A stretch of 64,000 nucleotides of DNA from Diphasiastrum complanatum (lineage: Eukaryota; Streptophyta; Lycopodiopsida; Lycopodiales; Lycopodiaceae), in assembly GCA_029204225.1 (NCBI GenBank), contig CM055100.1, positions 64,804,175-64,868,174 of the forward strand, given 5' to 3'. The position numbers and the translations under genes are program-made. This document shows positions 11,501 to 23,700 of the stretch, piece after piece. The number at the start of each line of letters is the position of its first letter. The stretch's first letter is position 1. Below the pieces are notes generated by a model. The model was not told the DNA's origin and searched no databases. It saw only the letters and a list, made by a program, of their open reading frames with translations.

Positions 11501-14500
11501 TCACTGTAAAAGAAAAAATATGCGTGATCATTGAGTTGGTATATAGAAAAGTCCGACCATTGACAATAGACAATTCAAGTTGGAATAAATCTAAAAAACT
11601 TCTCAAAAAGGATGTTTTGAGAGCAACTTCAATGATTTCAGTAACTTCCATGAACAAACATTATCCAAACAACAGTTCATGTACTAAAGACATTGACAAC
11701 AGTAATGGTTCACTTTCTAAAGAGTGGCAGATGAAAGCATCACAAAAATCCAGCTGATACTCTGAAGAGCACCAAGTGCATGTGGAGTTTTGAAAAGTAA
11801 AAGGAAGATCAAATGAAATTCTAACCAGGGTGTCAAAATTTGACTTATCACGGTCATGTAGAATTCAAACCAAGATGTCAAAACATAGGACAGACTAACT
11901 TTTCAAACTGCAAAGGCATCAATTGATCCATTTCCAAACTTCAGTTTTGCTAAAGTCTAGATGAGGTTTTTGTATTTCCCCAAAGTCGGTCAGAATCACT
12001 ACAACATTCTACTCGCATCCAATCTCGCAAAACAGAAAACCATATACCTTTAGCTCAGATACTCAGGCCGGCGGTGCAGGAAAACGGATTTCACGAGAGC
12101 AACAGCCTCTGTCTTTCCAGCTCAACTAAGAGCATCGATTTGCAATCGTACTCTCTTTTCTATCTAGTACATGTTTCTCACACTAGGTAAATACCACAAA
12201 GAAAATTGAGTCAGCAGGTAAGCCTTTCTGCTGGGTCATGTCAAAATCAATGTGCCTGAAGTTGCTGATTTACCCAGAATTGAAAAGCTGCCAGTTATTA
12301 ACCATGTTGATGAGCTTTCTCGAAATTAATTTTATGTGAACTAAACCTGGAGGCTAACACAGGTTTGACTCTGATTTCATGTAAACTGGTTAGGACAGAT
12401 TGATTCTGACTCCCTCCATGCTGTTGTTGGAACTTGGTACTACATTTTGAGGTTCTCGATCAGTTACTGCAATTGATAAAACAAACATACACTCTCATAA
12501 GCCCTCGTATTCCCAGAATCTCTTTTCTCTACCTTTGAAGGTTGATCAGACACGGCAAAGAGATCTTATGCACTACTGCATTATGGACCAATCATAGCCA
12601 GAAATTTTATGTTTCCTTCAGGCGCTATGATATAATTTTCCAGGTGGCTGATTTTTGCAATCATTTTCAGTAGATTCTGAATTCTGATGGTGTCATTGAG
12701 CTCTAAGTTTACAGATTCTGGCCATGAAATTCACTTAGTAATTACTCACATTGCTGTCTCTTGGTTTCTTTGTCACAAGCCTCAACAAAGGATCCCAAAC
12801 TTTAAGGTATACCCACATATTCACATGCAAATAAAGCATGCAATGTATGATCGACGACAAGATGATTAACAAGCATGCATGCAACACATCAGTATCACAG
12901 CAAGACCACAAAGAGGGGCCTAAGCCCGCCCCTCACCCCCCCCCCCCCAAAAAAAAGGAATCTTTGTTGAGTGACAACCAATACTGATCTAAATTGGTCA
13001 CATTATCCTTTACAATGCCTTTGCCAATATCCTTATTATGCATCAGCATCAACTTGATAGAAATGATTTTTTAAAGAACATAAACTTGATTCTAACTTCT
13101 TCACAACTTTCCAATGGCATGCAATAATTATGTTCTGTGGTACTCTTCACAAATTTCAAATATGTTCTACTCTTCATGAATTTCAAATACTGTGAAATGC
13201 ATATCAAATATGTCATCCAAATGAGCATAATACATAAAAAGTAGACTATTTAAAACATCTTGAATGGCAGCTACAGTAGTCGACAAGTTGTTTGACTACA
13301 TATGAATAAAATTACTATAAATTATGAAATATGAAGTAAAAAGAAAAATTGGAATCATAGTTCCAAGTTCCATAGATGCACTGCGATTCAGAATCGCGGT
13401 CCGAATCGTGATTCAGAAAAATTCCAGAATCGTTTAGAATCGGTTTTTTTTTTTTGGATTTTTTTTTGGGCAATATGGGTATCAGATGAAAGCTCTATTT
13501 GGGTGCAAAATGGTCCAGTGGGTCTAAAACAACCTGGCTTAATAACATAAAGTTTGACCTCACAACTAAAATGAATTCTCAACCTGTGTGCATTATAACT
13601 CCACTATAGCTTCCACTACTAGTTCAATACACAATCAACTGCATGTCCTTTCGCTAGCAAGAGTCTGTTTACATTGTTTGACGGCCTGACCTGTGATCTA
13701 ATCCAGCAATTTGCACCAGGTCTAATGTTGATCCCTCGTGGACAATAAAGCATGTTTCCTAATGGTGCATTTTGCTAGATAGACCTGCAGTTGATTTTGT
13801 AGCCCAGTAGGAGTATTGTTTTGAGGAAAAGTTTGCAAATATCGAGTTGTAGTTGTGTCCCTCAATTAAATTCTGATGGGGCTCCTTCATTTCCTCAAGT
13901 GCCACCTCTGAAAGGAGCATTAGACCTTCAGGTTGGCCTTGGAGGTGTAACAATATTGGCCGCGAGGAGGAGGCCCAAAAAACAATATATTCTCGTTTTT
14001 TTTTTACAACGATTCGACAGCGAATCGCGATTCGCTGCAACTATGGTTCCAACCAACCATTTCAAACGTTTGGAAAAATCATTCAAACATTTGGAACCTT
14101 TTTACTCACTTTTAGAGTGTGAAATTTAAGGTCTTTACAGTAAAATGTCTAAAAAATGATAAAATCAAAAAAAAAATCCTTTCGAATCTGGCTGTTTCAA
14201 ATGGCCACATTTGGAATGGCCGTTTCAAACGGCCACGTTTGGAAACGCGTTTGGAACCTTTTCCAAACGCGTTGGTTGCAACAATGATTGGAACTACTTG
14301 ATCGATGTTTCAATGCACGCTTAGGAGCCCACTCCAACCAAGTTACCCCAATACAACAAGTCTCTATGGCATACATGGTAGTCAGAATAACCGGGGTGGT
14401 ATTGAAAAGGTGACACTTACTCTCTCCATCTCAAATATGCCTACGAAAGAATAGTCCCTCCATGTTGAAGAAGGAAGCCTTCATTTCCCCGGTCTTCTCA

Positions 14501-14728
14501 TAGCAACTTGGCTCATACTAAATTGAGACCAAGTAAAGAGTGCTCCTAGATATGTGTAAGAAGAAACAATTTTTAAGTGTTGACTATCCAAGAAAAAGGA
14601 CTCTCTACTAAAAGGAATCTAGATGTATTGAAGACCACAATCTTAGTCTTTTTAATATTAGTCTCTAGATCCCAAGTCCTACAAAAGGAGTCTATTTTAT
14701 CAAGATGCAGTCTAGTCCTTCACTATGG

Positions 14729-14788
<60 letters not shown>

Positions 14789-17700
14789 ACACACACACAC
14801 ACACACACGAAGAAGAAAAAAAAGCAACTAGCCTCTAGTAGAGAGAGAAAGTAGGGTACTTACTCAAGTAGAGAGAAAAACCAAACCATGTAAGAGGGAA
14901 AATTTTCAAGTAGAGAGTATAGTAACACTCAATATAGAAACAAAACTTGAGAGAAAGAGGTGGAGAGAGATAGTAGAGCTAGTACTCGGGTACAAAGCCC
15001 AAGGGAAGATAGAATGAGACAATGAAGATCCATCATCTACTATGGGACGCAAGAGAGAGCATTGATGAAGATCGTCGAGGCTCCTAGCACACCTACAACC
15101 AAGTTCAACCACACACAATGAGAGAGTTCTAGTCTCCAAGAGAAGAATGCCTCGAAATTTGAATGATAGTGGTGGTGCACCCTCCCAAAGGTTACACAGG
15201 AATACAAGGCACTTGCATGGATGGGAGAGAATACATGAAAAGCAAGAAGAGAGAAAAGATGGTGCAGTGTGCACCAACTATATGCTACTTTTGCAACATG
15301 CCTTTTTATGTTCATGAGAGTGAGCTTCTTAAAGTTAACAAATTTAGTTTCAATGAACATCTATTGAACGATTTTCCCCTTATTTCCATCTATGCCAAGC
15401 TAGGAAATGGCCTCAAGAAGGCCTAAGAATTTGGATTGTCCCTCAAGAAGGTTAAAGAACTACATTAATGGCATTAATGTGCAAGGAACTGTATAAACGT
15501 GCGATCTTCTTGGTTGCACTTATTTTCATAATGTCTTGCTTGGTTGTAGCTTCATATCCGCATCGTAATCTTCAATTCGGTCTTCATGTTCCATTAATAA
15601 CAAATTGACCTATAGGATGACATCTTCGTTCGTCAAGTTTAGTAATGGACATGCCCCATCTAAGGATTTCTATCATCCACAAAGGATGCATTCATACAAA
15701 AACCTATAACAACTTTGCATGCTAGCCTGGCTGTCATTGGTAGACAGCTGTGATAAGGTTCGAAATGCTAAAAGCAAAAGCAAAAGCTTAAATGCCAAAA
15801 AGCTAATGGCTAAAGTCAAAAAGCTATTTTGGGTAAAGTCCCATAATGAATTTCTAAGTACTATAACCAAGACCTATCCTAGAACTAGTGCGCCCACCTA
15901 CATACATGAACGACCAAATTGACTTTAGAATTTACTATAAATAGAAATGGTGCCTATAATAGCACGCAAGCATGGCCAATCAAACACTAGGGGTTACAAA
16001 TAAACATTAATTCCTAACACTCCCCCTTAATGTTTACTTTGTTCTCTTGGAAGTTTTGTGAGTTGTCAATGACAAAATTGTCCTCATAGTAGTTGACATA
16101 GCAATTGGTGCAAAAGTTTCTTCATAGTCAATCCCTTCCTATTGAGCATAACCTTTTGCCACCAATCTTGCCTTGGGTTTATCTATAGGACAATATAATT
16201 TGTACTTAGTTCTATAGACCCACTTGCATCCAATGGCCATTTTACCTGCCTCCAAGTCTTGTTCTTCATGATAGAGTCGTACTCCTCATCCATAGCTTTC
16301 CTCCAAATGTCCTCTTTTTCAGCCTCCCTGAAAGTAGATGGATGCTTGGTTTCCAATATGTGGCCATATATGCAAAGTGTACATCCCCATCCTCACGATG
16401 ATCCTCCTGTTGATCTTGATCTTCAAGTTACTTTTCAAGCCTAGCCAATCTCCTAGTCCCTTGTGTACTGGACTCTTCCTGTTCCAAAATGACACTATCC
16501 TTGATAGTTTCATAGTACCATCTAGGCCATCTTCTAGTATCTGATGTAGGATGCTTCCTGCTTGGTGAAGTAGGGAGGTGTATCCCATGTACTTGATCTC
16601 TTCTTCCTTTTTTTTTTCTCAAGTGCTCCAGTTCTACTCACAGGCCGAAGCGAAACAATCCTGAGCAAGGATGTGAGTGGCAAGAGTGGTAATATCAAGA
16701 GTGGATTTGTCCACCACACCCCACCATGTGAGCATCTCCAACAAAACTTGTCACACTCACCCTAAGATCCAATGAAACATCCCTATCTGCGCTCAAAATC
16801 CAACATCTGTCTCTCGATCCTACGCAACAAGGGGCCATGACCTACACAAAGACGGGACATTGTCAGATAAATGAGCGAGTCGTCAGAAAGTACAAACAAA
16901 CTTTTCACAATTAAACAAGTGCTTGGGGGACAACCCTGACCTAGATACACATTCTGTGTGTATGTCCTTCAGTCGTCCACAAGATCGCCATCTGTGCGTA
17001 TGGCTCCAGTAGCCCACATAGAGTGAAGCAAATGAACAACTGCATGTATGGGCTTGTGGAAGACAAAATAAATAGATTGCTAAAAAGGTATACCTTCTAG
17101 TGTTTCCACGAACCACGATTCATTGGCAAACGAACCACGATTCATCAAAGAGTCGATCGAGTCCGATTCGAATCGGAAAGAATCGGACCCAGAAAAAGAA
17201 TTTTGAATGATTCTTTGATTGTGACATGATGCGACTAAGTTGCCTCGAAATGGCGTTCCAAGCCCTTGCTTTTTGGAATGCTGCATTTTGGAGCCCCAGA
17301 ACTCTGTTCTAGACACCCGTAAATTTTTTGTTTGCAGCTGCGAAGCCCCATTGCCAACGCACTTCTTGGAAAAAAGAAAGTCTTGTGGAGAGAGGAATAG
17401 GAGGCCGAATGGGTAGTGTGAGCACTCTATGTGGAGGTCATGATGAGTGCAAGGTGAATGTAGCACATAGAAGAGGGCAATAGTGATCATGTGGGGATTT
17501 GCAAGCACGGCAACTTCTTGAAGCTTTTTTTCACCTTGTTTTTCCTTGCTTGTTTTGCAAGCTATATGCATCATTTGAGTGATTCATGTTGCTAAGATTG
17601 GATGTAGGGTTGCTAGCGAGAGAGTGATTGCATGTTCCCAAGCTTCTTTGTGCATAGGTGGTCACTATGAGCATTCACGTGGTTGGTGTGCATGAGGCAT

Positions 17701-20700
17701 TTTGCATTGTGTTTTTTCTAGGTTTTGGGGTTAGGGTTTAGGGTAGGCCTCATGCATCCATTGGAATTACGATTTAGGTATTAGGTGGCTCTCTAGGCTT
17801 GTTTTAGCTCCCTTTTTTCACCTATCCACTTTCCATTGAGTTTTTGACCTTTTTTTATAGCGTCTTGAGGGTTTCTATAGCCATGTTTGTGACGAGACGA
17901 GGTGTGGTTGATGGTGGATCTCCTAGAGGGAGACACCATAGTTTTTACAAGTTTAGGTGCACGCAGATGGCGTTGCTTGTTTTGCGGTGCCACCTTTTGC
18001 AGCATGACGAGGATCAGAGCACACTCGCTTGGTGTGACCAGGCCAAATGGGCGGACCATGGGCATTGCCACATGCGTGGCAATTCTTGCACTTGAGTGAG
18101 AGTGCCTACTAAACACATATGGAGGAGCAGTAGCAACGAATGGGCCCATGGTACAAATTGGTGGGCAATTAGGTTATGTTGACACTGGGTCAAGGGCTGG
18201 GTGGCGCAGGGCCATCACGGCCTAGTTCTGACGGCCTAGTTCATCAGAAGCAGGCCCATCACGGCCTCCATGTGTAGTAGGAGCAGCAGTAGGGCCATCA
18301 TGCACTTCATCGGCAGAGCCAGACCCATCACGGCCAACAGTAGCAAGGCCATCATCTATAGGAGAGGCTTTTCCATCAGTGGAGTCAGTTGGGGGGGGCC
18401 TATTGAGGGTAGTAGCCCAGGTTCAGCAGAGGCGGCAATTCCTATGGCGGCTATGGGAGGTGTTGGGGAGAGAGCACAAGGTGGCGCACACACATGCCCT
18501 AGAGTCAAGCCACGACCACAAGCACCTACATAAGACAATGCGAGTAGATATTGACATACCACAGTGCATGCAGTGTGGCAGCGGACACACCATAAGGCAG
18601 CCACTAGACTTAACACCGGTTTTTTTCAGTGGATACCTTGCATTTGCCTTGGTCGACACCACCATCTTTCATGACATGGCGAGGGAGATTGCAGCTTGTG
18701 ATGCCACTTGGAGCCTCCCCACACGCGAGGCTCTTCGTACTCGCCAGCTGAGAGAGGAGCATGCATGCATCACGAGAGAGCTCATCCCCATACGACATGC
18801 TTGGGCCACATAGGGTTGCTCTATTTTATCGGATGGGTGGATTGATATTAGGCGCAGGCCTACTATCAACATCTTGGTTTCATGTTCACTGAACACTGTA
18901 TTTCACAGGGGTGTGGATGCTTCTCGAAATGGCACTGTTGGTTTGGGAGAGTTTGTCTATGACCATATACGTGCAGCAAATATCGAGGTGGGGGCACATC
19001 ATGGGGTGTAGGTGGTCACTGACAATGCCAGCAACTATGTGGCTATGGGTGAGCTTTTGAAGAGGGACTACCCTACTATTGTATGGACCGCATGTGCAGC
19101 ACACTGCATCGATCTTTTGATGCATGACCTAGGAGCCCTGGATTTCCTCCATCACATCCAGTGCCATCTTCAGGGACATATAGCCCGCTGGATATGAAGA
19201 AGCTAGGACCCACACGCTTTGCCTACCACTTCATCGTGTTGGAGCAGTTGCTTTGGATTCAACCTGCATTGTGCTAGATGGCAGCCAGCTCGGAGTTCAC
19301 ACAGTGGCATCATAGCAACATGCCAACTGGACTTAGGTTCCAAAGGATTCCTTTTGGAGATGATTTTGTGACAGGCCAAGCAGTTGGTTGAGGTCCTGCA
19401 ACCAGTGTACCATGTGCCGAGGGAGGGTTCTACACTCTGCCTCATTTACTAGTTTATGGACAGGATTGGGAAGACCCTTTAGTGATTGCTATTTTTAAGA
19501 ATCGGCATTTTTTTTTTGTATTTTTTAGATATAATGCTAAAAAATATCTTATGTAATATGTATATTGTTTACAATTTGTCTAAAATCTTATAGATGTTAG
19601 ATTTCTATTGGAAACATACATTTCAAAGTTAACTATTGTTGGTAGAAAGCTGAAGACTGAAACCATATTACAATTCAGTGTTCACAGCGTCACAAGTGCA
19701 CATGACAATGTTGAATGGACATACATTTCAAAGTTAACTATTGTTGGTAGAAAGCTGAAGACTGAAACCATATTACAATTCAGTGTTCACAGTGTCACAA
19801 GTGCACATGACAATGTTGAATGGACACATTTCAAACTTCACAAACTAGATTGCATCATCAAACATCCATCACACAATATACTAGGTGAACGTTTGAATAC
19901 AAATCAGAACATATGAAAGGCAACCAAGTTTCATGCAAAAGAGTGGATAAGATCCATCAATAAGCCAATCTTCCCATGCAAGGTTGTTTGGAGGCTGAGT
20001 TTAATGCAATAGAGTGCTAAGATCCACTATAGGCCAAATTTCCATGCAAGGTTGCGCTTCATGCAAAATAGTGGATAAGATCCATCAATAGGCCATTTTT
20101 TCCCTTGCAAGGTTGCTTGAAAGCCAAGTATCATGCAAGAAAGAGGGCAGGATTCATCAATAGGCCAAATTTCCCTTGCAAGGCTGCTTGAAGGCTGAGT
20201 TTTATGCAAGACAATGGTTAGCATGGAGGCTAAGTTTCATTTAAGAGAGTGGCTAAGATCCATCAATAGGCAAAGTAGAGACTAATGAACTAAGCTTCAA
20301 ATCTGAAATTTTCCATTCAAAATTCTAAAAAACCAGTATGCCAATTCAAAAAAGCAAAAACTTAAGAATGTGACGTCTAAAGCATTGAACAAGGATTCAG
20401 AAAGCATAATCAAGACTAAAAGCACGTACAAGAACCTCCTAAGATCCCATATCTTCAACCAACAAGTCCACACGAAATGGCAAAGGTAGATAGCTTTTAA
20501 GTTCATGAAAAGCTTCCTTGGTACAGCTATATAATTAGTTCAAACTTTTGTCACGAAAAAAGATGAAAAAGATGAGTTTATGTATCTATTTGGGAGATTG
20601 GAAATTGAACATATCCAAATTCAAAAATATAATTTGAGAAGAGTTTATCCAAACATCGAACTTTAAGGTTTTTGGAATTAGGAATTCGAAGATAATCACT

Positions 20701-23700
20701 TCTCCAGGGCAACAAGCTACTGGAAAACCAACAACTGATAAAAGTTTCAATTTTGATCACAAACGAAAAACTTATGGCAAAAAATGTAGAAAAGAACACA
20801 TTATTGACTCTATGGAGAGAAAACGACTAGAGAGAGGAAGCGGCTAGAGAAAGAACACATCTAGAGAGAGAACAATAAAAGGGAGAAAGCAACTAAAAAA
20901 AGCGAAACACAGAAGTAAAAGAAACTAGCACCTTTCCAAATGCTCAAGAAAGTGTTCTAATACCAACTTATGAATAGATTCAAAAGATGGAAACACATAA
21001 AGCATAAAGGCGATTATTTTGATGAACAATGAACATCTCCCTCAAAAATCACTAAAGACTTACCAATTCAAATTGGATACAAAGCCCTCAAGCAATATAG
21101 TTGAGTTCTCCCACAAAGAGCCCAAAACTCGAGCAATATAGTTGAGTTCTCCCACAAAGAGCCCAAACACCTCAATAAGCTATCAAATGAGTGTCTTTGA
21201 TCCCTACTTACTTTAAAGAAACTATAAAGAACCCTCAAAAAACCCTCATGCATAATTTAAATGATAAGGGGCGCACTACTTTTGGAGGGAAATAGTGCAC
21301 CCAACTGCTCAATGCCCTTAGATGGATGTGCTTAAGTATTGTACGTCCTTCACAATGATGCATCTACATTTTCTGTACGTATTTGCAACTACAAGTTCAT
21401 TCAATAGTCCTAGTTGAAGTTTTGCTTTATTGAGCTTATGAGATGCAATCTATGTAGGTTGTGTTTATAACTTGGTGGAGACCCAAGCTATTGTACTTGT
21501 GCAATGTGGATTTGGTAGATGGTGTGTACTATCTCCTAGTTGTGTAAGTTGGTTTGGAGATTTCCAAGTTGTCTTAGAAACTAGATCCAACATCTTGCAT
21601 TCATTGGCTTTCAATCATGGATTTTCCAGCAACTCCCTCACATACATTTTCACAATTTGGAAAACTTGGGATGTTCATCTAACCAAAAATGGCCAAGCTT
21701 CTTGGAAGGGGGATGCAACCTAAACTAGATAGGAGACACTTTCAATTTTGGGCTACTTTCTAGTTGATTTCAGTCATGCAGCTTAGAAGGGAGAACTGAT
21801 TTTTGTACCTTGGAGGCCTACGCTTACATCATTGAATCTTGATTCTAAGGAAATCAAGTTGCGTACTTAATTAAACTACTCATGTTTCTAGTCATGTAAC
21901 ACTATATGAAGGAGTCAAAGAGGTACCATCCTGCTTTAAGATTGTCTCTGGAAGAGCCTTCATGAAAAAAATCATATTTTTATTATTTTGCGAAAGTATG
22001 AAGAACAGATTGTCTATTGATTTCCAAATACCCTCATTTCACAACAGCTCCGTTTAGATGCTACAGGCATGGAGAGTTCAAAAGTCGCTTTTCAAAAAGA
22101 AGTGCCGTCAAATAACTTATAACAAAAGTTTTGAAACAAAAACACTAGGTTTTCTACAAATTATTGCCCTCTACATAACTTGACCTTCAAAGTATTTGTT
22201 CGTTGTTTGCAAAATTTTCAAATGTATCCAATGCGAGCTTCACACAAATCACTTGTTACAAACTGGTTTGTATGAGAAACCAAAATATTAGGTCAAAATG
22301 AAAATAATACACAATCAGAGAGTATTAATCTTATGCATAGTTCAAAATATAAAAGAGAATCAAACTTAGTGCTTCCGAATATCACTTATGTTGAAACTCA
22401 TGATGATTAAACAGATCCCTCAGACACTTCACCTGATAGATGATGTTGTGCCTGGTAGGACACTTTCCAGCTGTTCGACGAAGACCTGAGTAAAATAGAG
22501 TTTGAAGTCTTCAGAAGTAGTCCTGATCAGAAATGTCAATCTCAAGTTTTGCAGAATGAAACTGAGTCTCTTTAAGAGATACAAAGTATGTGTTTAACAA
22601 ATGCAAATGACATTCACAAACATTTTGCAACAAGACAATATGCATGGCATTGCTAAAAATGACATGATGCATAGGCGTCAGGTACTTTAGAAGCCTTCTT
22701 TTGTATGGCACTCGACAAAACACAGCATTATGGGCCCCACAGCAAAGTAAAGATTTTCATTTTCAAATATCAATGACATTGTATCTGAAAGATATGACGA
22801 GCAAGGCAACCGTTGGAACTTCTAATGAGTAAGACTCTAGGAGTTAGGACAATCACTTGTGCATCTTCAAACGAGCTAGATGCTCCTTTAACCAACTTTT
22901 TCTGTAAAAAGGAAATCTATTCTGCAACCAATTGTACCGCAAGAAAATCTTCAAAAGTGAATTCTGCATATCCAAGTCCAATCAGAGCCCGCTTACAGGA
23001 CTCCACGCTTTTCAGTACACGGGCAACCTCTGCTCCATTTTTTGTCTCCAATATGTACTCCTAATACATAGATAAAGAGAGGAGGTCAGCTTCCATTTTC
23101 CAAATGTATCAATAGAATAATCAACCAGTCATTTAACCCCTCTGCACCATTGGAACATATCCTGGGCAATGAAAGAAACACCAAAACTATGGTCTGCATG
23201 TAACGACTGTTTCTCTGGGTTGTCATGGTTTCTAGGTGATAGATTGTTAACCCAAACCCTTGAGTTTGAAGCGAGGATATGCATACAACTAAACAGTGAA
23301 TATATGAGCAAATAAGCCCAACCTCATGACTTCAACATTGAATTGACCAAACTTTAAAGGCTATCAATAAAAATGATCTGCTCTAGGCAAGTCAAGCTTG
23401 AAGAACAGGGCAATTTAGGTTCCACGATTTCCTGATTTGCAAAAACAGATGATATTATGTAGGTTCTGTGATACACAAAATCAACAGGCTGAGCGACATG
23501 AAGGTTGAAAACATCACTTAAATGAGATTGCTATTTCAGTTCTTAACAAATTCTGCATTCTAGATCATTTATTCTGGCACTGAGACTGTTTACAAACTTG
23601 GCATGAGAACATATGTGCGGAACAAGCAGAAATGTCAATGTTGAGTTGATTTTTGTCAAATGAAATGTACTTTGCAAAACATCCTGCCTCTCATGTACAG

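Larger units (their letters stand above)
11315..22432 (-). other. Otubain intron 5, 11.1 kb, repeat-filled
   Basis: A single intron by the exon phasing on both sides. It holds, in order, a TIR element (13.35-14.05 kb), a foldback (14.06-14.29), a (GA)n(CA)n tract, a copia RT fragment with an LTR edge (about 16.0 kb), a hAT relic (17.9-19.5) and three tandem-repeat blocks (19.6-21.2). No host exon was recognised inside it. Confidence 0.7.

Noticed and set aside
17080-17574. 164-codon minus-strand frame
   Set aside because: No domain, no splice context and unremarkable composition in a repeat-filled intron; probably chance.
17731-17747. Telomere-like GGGTTTAGGG words
   Set aside because: Fewer than three units; too short to call an interstitial telomere repeat.
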